This document shows, piece by piece, positions 13,474 to 19,581 of a stretch of DNA of 21,928 nucleotides; within the stretch, counting starts at the first letter, position 1; every line of letters starts with the position of its first letter. The position numbers were made by a program, and so were the translations under genes. Source of the DNA: JAQBYK01 sp964499425. Lineage in GTDB: Bacteria > Patescibacteriota > Gracilibacteria > UBA1369 > LOWO2-01-FULL-3. Where the stretch lies: contig CAZCLD010000018.1 in NCBI GenBank assembly GCA_964499425.1, positions 1 to 21,928 of the forward strand. The letters run 5' to 3'. The notes under the pieces were generated by a model that did no database searches, was not told the DNA's origin, and worked only from the letters and a program-made list of their open reading frames with translations.

Positions 13474-13509
13474 CCCTCATAAGATAGAGTATATTTGTCG
13501 GAGTAACAA
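13463..13509. promoter_or_regulatory. Overlapping divergent promoters for dut (-) and the yqhQ-like gene (+)
   Basis: For dut: TTGTTA (13509-13504), 17 bp, TATCTT (13486-13481), giving a practically leaderless mRNA. For the yqhQ-like gene: TTGACT (13463-13468), 16 bp, TAGAGT (13485-13490), giving a leader of about 19 nt with GGAG at 13500-13503. The two -10 boxes overlap by 2 bp, so the polymerases would exclude each other. Assigned by eye. Confidence 0.4.
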
Positions 13510-13515
13510 CATTTT

Positions 13516-14532
13516 ATGAATTCATTAAAGAGAACAAATTTCATCGTCTTGTCCTGGGCAATTGGGGCTTTGGATAAGGATATTGACGACGAAAAACCGG
13601 TGGAAGGAATAGACTTTGCCGTTGGAGGGCAAGCTGTAATTGAAGGGGTGATGATGCGATCACCAAATAATATCGCGGTCGCAGTGCGCAAGCCGAATGG
13701 AAAGATTAAGGTAAAGAAGAATCCATACAAAACTCTCACACAGCGCTACAAAGGCTTGAATTTCCCAATTGTAAGGGGAATTGTTAATCTCTTCGAAATG
13801 ATGGTCGTTGGAACAAAGGCAATCAATTTTTCAGCGAATGAATCTCTTGACGAAGCTGAAAACGAACTCAAAAAAGAGTCAAAAGCTCCATCAAAAGCAG
13901 AAAAAGTTATAGAAGTAATTCTATTTGCGTTCTCGTTCATTCTTGCGCTGGCCTTAAGCCTATTTCTTTTCAAGGCACTACCACTTTGGATAACTACCTA
14001 TTTGGAATCACGCTCGGCATATATCGCTGAGAATTATGTGCTCTTCAATTTCATTGATGGAATTCTCAAGATGTCTATTTTCCTTTCCTACATATTCATT
14101 CTTTCTTTAATCCCCAGCTTCCGCAGGATTTTTCAGTATCATGGAGCAGAGCACAAATCCATTTTTAATTATGAGAGAAAAATCCCTCTAACTGTTGAGA
14201 ATGCCAACAAACAAATCCGTTTTCATCCACGTTGTGGCACAAGCTTCGTGCTCATAGTTTTTACTCTCAGCATCATTGTCTATACTTTTATCCCGAAGCA
14301 ACCAGATTTCTTAACTAATCTTTTAGTCAGGATTGCTGCGCTCCCTTTGATTGCCGGGATCTCTTACGAATATCTCAAACTCAGTGCCAAGCACATGGAT
14401 AAAGCAATGGTGAAAGCCTTAGTGGCGCCGGGTCTATGGTTCCAAAGGCTTACGACAAAAGAGCCCGATAAAGAACAACTAGCCGTAGGACTAAGATCAC
14501 TAAAAGACACTCTTGCGATGGAGAAAGGTTGA
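13516..14532 (+). CDS. DUF1385 (YqhQ-like) integral membrane protein
   Basis: Member of a widespread Gram-positive and CPR membrane family of unestablished function. The 338 residues have the signature GGQAVIEGVMMRSP (37-50) in the N-terminal soluble part. A helix-rich charged segment follows (about 105-128), then about five transmembrane helices between 130 and 290. The family motifs YHGAEHKSIFNYE (about 213-225) and HPRCGTSF (about 236-243) lie between membrane helices; their His, Glu and Cys residues look like a metal or active site. The C-terminal region is soluble and charged. Length is typical. It is divergent from dut, with a candidate GGAG ribosome site at 13500-13503, and its stop lies 7 bp from the stop of convergent rplA. 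Confidence 0.88.
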   Translation: MNSLKRTNFIVLSWAIGALDKDIDDEKPVEGIDFAVGGQAVIEGVMMRSPNNIAVAVRKPNGKIKVKKNPYKTLTQRYKGLNFPIVRGIVNLFEMMVVGTKAINFSANESLDEAENELKKESKAPSKAEKVIEVILFAFSFILALALSLFLFKALPLWITTYLESRSAYIAENYVLFNFIDGILKMSIFLSYIFILSLIPSFRRIFQYHGAEHKSIFNYERKIPLTVENANKQIRFHPRCGTSFVLIVFTLSIIVYTFIPKQPDFLTNLLVRIAALPLIAGISYEYLKLSAKHMDKAMVKALVAPGLWFQRLTTKEPDKEQLAVGLRSLKDTLAMEKG

Positions 14533-14539
14533 TGTCCTC

Positions 14540-15241
14540 TTATCTGCTCTCCTCAACTGCAGCATTTATATCCAAAGGAATACCCGGACCCATCGATGTG
14601 GTAAGCGTTAGGCTTCTCACATAAATGCCCTTTGAGCTTGCTGGCTTCACATCAAGTACAGCTTTGATCAAAATCTTCAGATTCTCCTTTAATTTTGCGT
14701 CGTCAAAAGATACCTTCCCAAAAATATTGTGGAGATTAGCATCCTTATCAACTCGCAATTCGACCTTTCCTTTTTTGAGATCCGCGATGGCTTTCTCAAA
14801 ATCAGGTGTGACCGTCCCGGATTTCGGGCTAGGCATTAATCGCTTTTGACCAAGGGTCTTAGCCACTTTTGCAATATCTCTCATTTGATCAGGTACTGCA
14901 ACAGCAATGTCAAAATCAGTCCATCCCTTCTCGATTTTTTTCACTAAATCCTCTGTGCCAGCTTCAAAAGCGCCAGCCGCTTTAGCAGCTTTGATGTCTC
15001 CCTCAGATACAAAGGCAACGACTTTTACATCCTTACCGGTACCATGAGGTAGAGCAATTGAGGTGCGAATGTTTTGATCAGCCTGTTTAGGGTCAAGGCC
15101 CAGCTTGAAATGCACTTCGCAAGTAGCATCAAACTTCGTATTCGAGGTTTTCTTAAGAAGCTCGAGCGCCTCATCAATAGGGTAAGCTTCTTTTTCGATC
15201 AGCTTTCTTGCCTCTCGATAATTCTTTCCGTGTTTAGACAT
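14540..15241 (-). CDS. rplA: 50S ribosomal protein L1
   Basis: L1 forms the mobile L1 stalk that helps release deacylated tRNA from the E site, and in many bacteria represses its own operon. The 233 residues fit the two-domain fold: the N-terminal NYREARKLIEKEAYPIDEA, the family phrase KFDATCEVHFKLGLDPKQADQ (about 37-57), domain II with LMPSPKSGTVTPD (about 134-146) and the C-terminal SSKGIYVRSLTLTTSMGPG. It follows rplK after 56 nt that hold a hairpin which could be a control site. The gene ends convergently 7 bp from the yqhQ-like gene, so rplJ, rplL and rpoBC, usual downstream partners, are not here. Confidence 0.97.
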   Translation of the reverse strand: MSKHGKNYREARKLIEKEAYPIDEALELLKKTSNTKFDATCEVHFKLGLDPKQADQNIRTSIALPHGTGKDVKVVAFVSEGDIKAAKAAGAFEAGTEDLVKKIEKGWTDFDIAVAVPDQMRDIAKVAKTLGQKRLMPSPKSGTVTPDFEKAIADLKKGKVELRVDKDANLHNIFGKVSFDDAKLKENLKILIKAVLDVKPASSKGIYVRSLTLTTSMGPGIPLDINAAVEESR

Positions 15242-15260
15242 AATATTTTGGTTAGTGGTT

Positions 15261-15288
15261 GTAGCGCCCGCTTAAAACGAGCTCCCAC
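15261..15288 (-). promoter_or_regulatory. Hairpin between rplK and rplA, candidate L1 autoregulatory site
   Basis: On the minus strand, GTGG pairs with CTAC and GCTCG pairs with CGGGC. These are two helices separated by a small asymmetric internal loop (GA opposite G), closed by TTTTAAG. It lies 9 nt after the rplK stop and about 20 nt before the rplA ATG. L1 binds two-helix sites with an asymmetric internal loop in rRNA and mRNA, so a role in L1 feedback is possible; this is inference. Confidence 0.35.
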
Positions 15289-15297
15289 GAGATAAAT

Positions 15298-15723
15298 TTA
15301 TCCTTCTACTGTAACTCCCATACTCCTAGCTGTTCCTCCAAGAATTTTTACAGCTGCATCCATGTCATTAGCATTGATGTCCTCCATCTTAATTTTCGCA
15401 ATTTCCTCAAGCTGAGCACGAGTAATTGTCCCAACTTTCTCCTTATGAGGAAGTCCAGAGCCCTTCTCGAGATTGATCGCTTTCTTGATCAAAACAGAGG
15501 CAGGAGGACTCTTAGTAATAAATGTAAAGCTCCTATCATCAAAAACTGTGATCACAACAGGTATGATAGTATCTCCCATTTCCTTTGTCTGATTGTTGAA
15601 TTGTGTACAAAAATCCTGAATATTAATCCCGTGAGGACCCAGAGCAGTACCCACTGGAGGAGCTGGATTAGCCTTTCCCGCAGGAACCTGCAACTTAATT
15701 TTTGTCATTACTTCTTTTGCCAT
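15298..15723 (-). CDS. rplK: 50S ribosomal protein L11
   Basis: L11 forms the GTPase-associated centre with 23S rRNA helices 43/44 and is the target region for translation factors. The 141 residues are a textbook match: KIKLQVPAGKANPAPPVGTA (about 8-27) with the proline-rich turn of the N-terminal domain, LGPHGINIQDFC (28-39), and the RNA-binding C-terminal domain with TITRAQLEEIAKIK and GTARSMGVTVEG at the end. It has its own good promoter just upstream, so rplK-rplA can be transcribed separately from secE-nusG. No Shine-Dalgarno is visible before the ATG. Confidence 0.97.
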   Translation of the reverse strand: MAKEVMTKIKLQVPAGKANPAPPVGTALGPHGINIQDFCTQFNNQTKEMGDTIIPVVITVFDDRSFTFITKSPPASVLIKKAINLEKGSGLPHKEKVGTITRAQLEEIAKIKMEDINANDMDAAVKILGGTARSMGVTVEG

Positions 15724-15747
15724 ACTGTTCAGTTAAAAAGCTACAAC

Positions 15748-15775
15748 ATTCTAGTGACTTATTAATAAAAGTCAA
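15748..15775 (-). promoter_or_regulatory. Promoter of rplK-rplA
   Basis: TTGACT (15775-15770), a 16-bp spacer and TAGAAT (15753-15748) on the minus strand, inside the 59-bp gap after the upstream membrane-anchored gene. The leader would be about 18 nt. Confidence 0.65.
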
Positions 15776-15782
15776 TCTTCTC

Positions 15783-16592
15783 TTAATTAAACTCCCACTC
15801 GAGGAGCTGGATCAGGTTGTTAACCTGGGAGTGATATTCCTTTGGATAAGAAAAACTATATATCAAACCACCAATTCTGGTAGTTAAGAATGCTGTGTCA
15901 CTCCTACGAACATCATTCATATAAAAAGAAGCCAATCCAAAGGTGTTAGTTGCATTAACCTCGGTATCAACACCATCTATCGCTCTCATCTTTAGAAGTG
16001 TATAGATTTCATCGATATTTGCGTTAATTCCCATTCTAAAAACATACACTTTCGCCAAAATTTGATCAGCGGTTCTTATCATACTCTTGTCCACCTCAAC
16101 ATCCTCAAGGTCACCAATATCTATAGATTTAAACAGGAGGCCACTATGAGGCTCAGATTCGAGGTATCCACCAGTAAATCCAGCATTCTTTATCTGTTCT
16201 TCCCTCAAATAAACATTCGTAGAATAAGGGACAAAATCACGATCTTCAAAGTCATCCAAACCATGTGTACTGGGGACCTCTACCGGGAGGAGTTGGTCGT
16301 CTGGCAGTGCCATAACCTCAGCCTCCAGCAGATCCGGAGAAGTATCGACAGTATCAATTGGAGCAGTATCAACAACAGGGTTCTCAGCGGGTCCGACATC
16401 TGATCCCAAATAATTGCCAAGTCCTAGTACATTAGTCTCGATACTCTTAGCAGTGGTTAGACTATCAGGCAGGTCCAAAACCAACTCTTCATCGCCAGAA
16501 AGAGTTGGTAAATACTCATTTACCACGATTTCAGATACAACTACGACTACGATAATAGTGAGAATTACCGTAAATACAGTGAATTTTCGCAT
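15783..16592 (-). CDS. Hypothetical membrane-anchored extracytoplasmic protein (269 residues)
   Basis: Unrecognised. Layout: a short basic start (MRKF), one hydrophobic helix at about 5-27 (valine-rich, uncleaved-signal-anchor type), then an acidic, Pro/Thr/Ser/Val-rich linker at about 30-120 (for example NPVVDTAPIDTVDTSPDL), typical of an unstructured spacer outside the membrane. A compact mixed alpha/beta domain follows at about 120-269, with SMIRTADQILAKVYVFRMG, MRAIDGVDTEVNATNTFG and RIGGLIYSFSYPKEYHSQV. It has no cysteines and no enzyme motif I know. It sits between nusG and rplK, normally neighbours, with a possible promoter of its own at the nusG stop and another promoter after it. The helix-plus-linker design suggests a cell-surface role rather than transcription or translation. 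Confidence 0.85.
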   Translation of the reverse strand: MRKFTVFTVILTIIVVVVVSEIVVNEYLPTLSGDEELVLDLPDSLTTAKSIETNVLGLGNYLGSDVGPAENPVVDTAPIDTVDTSPDLLEAEVMALPDDQLLPVEVPSTHGLDDFEDRDFVPYSTNVYLREEQIKNAGFTGGYLESEPHSGLLFKSIDIGDLEDVEVDKSMIRTADQILAKVYVFRMGINANIDEIYTLLKMRAIDGVDTEVNATNTFGLASFYMNDVRRSDTAFLTTRIGGLIYSFSYPKEYHSQVNNLIQLLEWEFN

Positions 16593-16618
16593 ATAATAAG
16601 AATGAGACTCTCAAACAA

Positions 16619-16647
16619 AGATTAAGAGAAAACACTACAAAAATCAA
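16619..16647 (-). promoter_or_regulatory. Candidate promoter of the membrane-anchored gene between nusG and rplK
   Basis: TTGATT (16647-16642), a 17-bp spacer and TAATCT (16624-16619) on the minus strand, abutting the nusG stop codon. The leader would be about 20 nt, and no Shine-Dalgarno is seen. Confidence 0.45.
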
Positions 16648-17193
16648 TTACTTCTTCTTAACTTGAGTAAATTCAAGCTCCACGGGCGTTTCACGACCAA
16701 AGATTGTTATCAGAACTTTCACCTTTCCTTTGTCCTCATCAATTGAATTGATAATCCCATCATAATTGGCAAAAGGCCCATCCAGTACAAAAACATTGTC
16801 TCCAACAGCGAAATCAATCTTAAATTTAGGCTCAGCCTGACCCATGTGCCGTTTTATAACTTTCCATTCTTCTGGTTTAACTGGTACAGGAATGGTCCCT
16901 GAACCGACAAACCCAGTTACATTGGGAGTATTTCTAACTACATACCAGCTATCATCAGTCACCTCCATATCAACTAGCACATACCCAGGGAAAATGCGCT
17001 TTTCCTCTGTAACAGGTTGTCCTTTCTTGATGACAATTTGAGTTTCCTTTGGAACCACAACATCAAAAATAAGGTCCTGCATACCCAGCGACTCAATACG
17101 TTGCATCAATGCTTCACGAACAGCATCTTCATAACCCGAATAAGTGTGTACTACATACCAATGACGACCTGTTCCTTGTGCTTGTCTTGCCAT
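16648..17193 (-). CDS. nusG: Transcription termination/antitermination factor NusG
   Basis: NusG binds RNA polymerase and links it to Rho or to the leading ribosome. The 181 residues contain the NGN domain (about 11-115): RHWYVVHTYSGYEDAV at the start, KRIFPGYVLVDM near 65-76 and VRNTPNVTGFVG near 86-97. The KOW domain follows (about 125-165): VGDNVFVLDGPFANYDGIIN, where the usual FTG turn reads YDG. Length is normal. The ATG is one base after the secE stop, so secE and nusG are co-transcribed, the standard bacterial arrangement. Confidence 0.97.
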   Translation of the reverse strand: MARQAQGTGRHWYVVHTYSGYEDAVREALMQRIESLGMQDLIFDVVVPKETQIVIKKGQPVTEEKRIFPGYVLVDMEVTDDSWYVVRNTPNVTGFVGSGTIPVPVKPEEWKVIKRHMGQAEPKFKIDFAVGDNVFVLDGPFANYDGIINSIDEDKGKVKVLITIFGRETPVELEFTQVKKK

Positions 17194-17194
17194 A

Positions 17195-17386
17195 TTACGC
17201 GCTTGCTTTTAATAGATAACTGCTACCCATATTAAACAAGTAATCTACACCTGCCAAAAATGCCGCAATAAGTACACAAAACACAATCACTATAATGGTA
17301 AGTCGCACGGCCTGATTCTTTGTTGGCCACGTAACCTTGGTCAACTCTTCTAAACTGCTTTTAAAGTAGTTTTTTACTGCTTTCAT
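17195..17386 (-). CDS. secE: Preprotein translocase subunit SecE
   Basis: Small clamp subunit that holds SecY in the SecYEG channel. The 63 residues show the minimal one-helix form: an amphipathic N-terminal helix with the conserved ELTKVTWPTKNQAVRLT (18-34), followed by a single transmembrane helix (IVIVFCVLIAAFLAGVDYLF). It starts the secE-nusG pair. A possible promoter lies about 50 nt upstream, back to back with that of the pilin-like gene on the other strand. Confidence 0.95.
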   Translation of the reverse strand: MKAVKNYFKSSLEELTKVTWPTKNQAVRLTIIVIVFCVLIAAFLAGVDYLFNMGSSYLLKASA

Positions 17387-17434
17387 TGTTTTATCTTAGA
17401 TAACCGAAAAAAGCCCCAAGCCTTTTTCACATGG

Positions 17435-17464
17435 AATATATCATTCTTCCGTTAAAAAAGGCAA
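17435..17464 (-). promoter_or_regulatory. Candidate promoter of secE-nusG
   Basis: TTGCCT (17464-17459), an 18-bp spacer and TATATT (17440-17435) on the minus strand. The -10 is good and the -35 and spacing are fair. The resulting leader of about 40 nt contains the G/T-rich stretch AAAAAGGCTTGGGGCTTTTTT, whose ends can pair weakly. Confidence 0.4.
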
Positions 17465-17481
17465 GATTATGTTTATCCGTG

Positions 17482-17510
17482 TTGATAAAAAGCCCATTTT
17501 CTGGTAAAAT
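17482..17510 (+). promoter_or_regulatory. Promoter of the first pilin-module gene
   Basis: TTGATA (17482-17487), a 17-bp spacer and TAAAAT (17505-17510). The leader to the ATG is about 17 nt, A-rich and without a clear Shine-Dalgarno. Confidence 0.65.
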
Positions 17511-17533
17511 AACAGGATAAAATCAAAAGAAAA

Positions 17534-18511
17534 ATGAAAAAAGTCCTCAAATTATTCACACAGTTCATGGTTGTAATGGCCCTAACGGCTATCACGCTGA
17601 ATTACGTTGCACTTGCAGACGGTGATAGCCACAGGGAATTACTACCTATGTCCGAAAAGGGACGTGAAATTATTGAGGGAAGCCAAATTCCGGTGCCACC
17701 TACAGGGACATCGGGTCAAACGATAACCACAGATGTAGTATTTAAAGGTCTCGAATACGTAAAAACGGTCACAGTAGTAATTGCAATACTCTATATCACA
17801 ATTTTGGGATATAACCTCGTAACCGACGGAGGAAACGAGGAAGAAGTCACAAAGGCAAAAAGAGGACTAATATATACAATTTTAGCGCTCATGATGATAA
17901 GTATGTCCGGGGAATTTGTGCAAATCTTCAATATGGCCGATGGTAAGACTCTACTTGGTAGCCCAGCAGAAATAATCAAGAGAGTGCGTATTTTTGATAA
18001 ACAAGTCGAGATTTCGATAACCTTTATCAAATATTGTATTGCAACTTTTGCAACCCTGATGGTAGTCCGATCAGGCATAAAATTGATTACAGCGGGCGGA
18101 AAAGAAGAGGAAACTACGAAACACAAAAGGAGTATTATGTACAGTGGTGGGGGGCTTCTCCTAGTTTATTTGGGAGAGATTTTTATAGACAAAGTTTTCT
18201 ATAAGGTGAACAAAAACGTCTATACAGGAACTACAGGAATACACCCCAAAGTTAACGCACAGGCAGGAATAGAGGAGATCGTCGGAATAACCAATTTTAT
18301 AGTCAGTTTCGTAGGGCCGATTGCGATATTAATGATGGTGGTAGGTGCAATCATGTATGCCACTGCTGGTGGTGAAGAAGAACAAATGCAAAAGGCAAAA
18401 AGACTCTTAGTAGCAACTTTTATAGGAATAGTCATGATTTACGGATCTTTCGCGCTAGTAAGCACTGTAGTGAATGGAAAGCTGGCCGCCCTAGATGCAA
18501 TAGCAGAATAA
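17534..18511 (+). CDS. Three-module VirB2/TrbC-like (T4SS pilin family) membrane protein, first of set
   Basis: 325 residues with a signal peptide (basic MKKVLK, hydrophobic core, ALA-D cleavage near 28) and a short Ser/Pro linker. Three copies follow of a two-helix module at about 76-133, 160-222 and 250-314. Each copy is a transmembrane helix ending near a tyrosine or hydrophobic pair, a turn of the form TAGG, an acidic-then-basic hinge (NEEEVTKAKR, KEEETTKHKR, EEEQMQKAKR) and a second transmembrane helix. This is the layout of VirB2/TrbC pilins, whose hinge faces the cytoplasm. Natural pilins have one such unit, so this is a concatemer. The first two modules carry Glu near the end of helix 2 (SGEF, LGEI), while the third has GSFALVSTVV. 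One base separates it from the next gene. Assembly into a pilus or channel is inference. Confidence 0.82.
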   Translation: MKKVLKLFTQFMVVMALTAITLNYVALADGDSHRELLPMSEKGREIIEGSQIPVPPTGTSGQTITTDVVFKGLEYVKTVTVVIAILYITILGYNLVTDGGNEEEVTKAKRGLIYTILALMMISMSGEFVQIFNMADGKTLLGSPAEIIKRVRIFDKQVEISITFIKYCIATFATLMVVRSGIKLITAGGKEEETTKHKRSIMYSGGGLLLVYLGEIFIDKVFYKVNKNVYTGTTGIHPKVNAQAGIEEIVGITNFIVSFVGPIAILMMVVGAIMYATAGGEEEQMQKAKRLLVATFIGIVMIYGSFALVSTVVNGKLAALDAIAE

Positions 18512-18512
18512 A

Positions 18513-19541
18513 ATGAAAAAATTTACAATAAAATTCGTCGCAGTCTTCATCCTGATGAATCTCGCACTCACGATCCAAATGGCATTGGCCGCGCCACCCG
18601 CGGCAGCTCCACAACCTGGAGACGTACCATCTCCATTGGAATTTTTAAACCAGGTGGGTAAGCAAACAGGATTGCCGGACTATGTAACCCCTGGTGCAAA
18701 TTCGCCAGGACAGCATCCCGATGCAATTGCCGATGTACTCTCTCCGGGAGTCGGGACATTATCTAGCCCAATATACTTTGCAATAGACATGTTTCGTTAC
18801 GTGGTAAGCACTATAGCTTTCATTGTCATCATTATCGCGGCGATGAAACTCGTTTCTTTCTCCTCAGATGAAGAAGCAGAAAAAGCAAAAAGCACCATAT
18901 TGATTGGAATAATCGGGTTATTTATTATCCAGCTCGCCGATCCAATTGTTAAACAAATGTTCTTTGGTGATCAGGGAGAAGCATTTGAAGACTTGGCTAC
19001 CAATGAAATCTTTGCAGAAAACACAGTCTCCCAAATCAGGGGGATAATCGGATTTACACAAGTTCTCCTAGCCTCAATCGCTGTTTTAACAATTGTGATC
19101 AGAGGTTTTGCACTTGTCTCCACAGCGGGAAGTGAGGAAGAATTGGGCAGAGCAAAGAGTCATATAATTTACGGAGTCGTTGGTCTCGCAGTTGTTGGGT
19201 TATCGGAAATAATCGTAAGGGGTGTGATATTCCCCGAGGCAGGCAAAGTAATGCCAGACGTAGGTCAGGGGAGACTAATCCTAGTGAAAACAACCAACTT
19301 TCTAGCAAGCGTTATCGCTATTCTTGCATTTGCTGCACTCTTTTACGCGGGTTATCGCTATGTCACAGCAGGAGGAAACGAGGAAGAAACCGAAAAAGTC
19401 AAAAAGAGTCTCTTTGGAGTGGTGATAGCTCTATTGCTTTCCATAGGCTCTTTTGCGCTAGTAAATACATTCGTAACACTGGAAGAAACAACAGGGCCAA
19501 TGGCTCAGCCGCCAGCAGCACAACCAGCGGACAACCAGTAG
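18513..19541 (+). CDS. Three-module VirB2/TrbC-like (T4SS pilin family) membrane protein, second of set
   Basis: 342 residues built like its upstream neighbour: a signal peptide (MKKFTIKF, then a hydrophobic core, ALA-A near 26), a Pro/Gly/Ala-rich linker to about 85, and three two-helix modules at about 94-150, 174-240 and 255-321. The hinges are SDEEAEKAKS, SEEELGRAKS and NEEETEKVKK. The first hinge has lost the TAGG turn (SFSS). Helix 2 carries an acidic residue in modules 1 and 2 (LADP, LSEI), and module 3 has GSFALVNTFV. The C-terminus is a short Pro/Ala/Gln tail (AQPPAAQPADNQ). It starts one base after the previous stop, pointing to co-translation and perhaps equal amounts of the two proteins in one structure. 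The two probably arose by gene duplication. Confidence 0.82.
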   Translation: MKKFTIKFVAVFILMNLALTIQMALAAPPAAAPQPGDVPSPLEFLNQVGKQTGLPDYVTPGANSPGQHPDAIADVLSPGVGTLSSPIYFAIDMFRYVVSTIAFIVIIIAAMKLVSFSSDEEAEKAKSTILIGIIGLFIIQLADPIVKQMFFGDQGEAFEDLATNEIFAENTVSQIRGIIGFTQVLLASIAVLTIVIRGFALVSTAGSEEELGRAKSHIIYGVVGLAVVGLSEIIVRGVIFPEAGKVMPDVGQGRLILVKTTNFLASVIAILAFAALFYAGYRYVTAGGNEEETEKVKKSLFGVVIALLLSIGSFALVNTFVTLEETTGPMAQPPAAQPADNQ

Positions 19542-19570
19542 TTGCCTTAAGCTAATTAAACCCATATAAT
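19542..19570 (+). promoter_or_regulatory. Promoter of the pilin-PKD gene
   Basis: TTGCCT (19542-19547), a 17-bp spacer and TATAAT (19565-19570), a perfect -10. It begins directly after the previous stop, and the leader is only about 5 nt. The third gene can therefore be expressed on its own. Confidence 0.65.
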
Positions 19571-19581
19571 CAACCAGAAAA

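Noticed and set aside
13470..13739. 89-residue minus-strand ORF with a hydrophobic start opposite the yqhQ-like gene
   Set aside because: It lies entirely antisense to the conserved N-terminal region of the yqhQ-like gene and ends at the dut start; its composition is that of a complement of a conserved coding region.
17409..17430. AAAAAAGCCCCAAGCCTTTTT as a bidirectional terminator between secE and the pilin-module gene
   Set aside because: The stem has a mismatch and only two G-C pairs, and both flanking genes diverge from this point, so a terminator here makes little sense.
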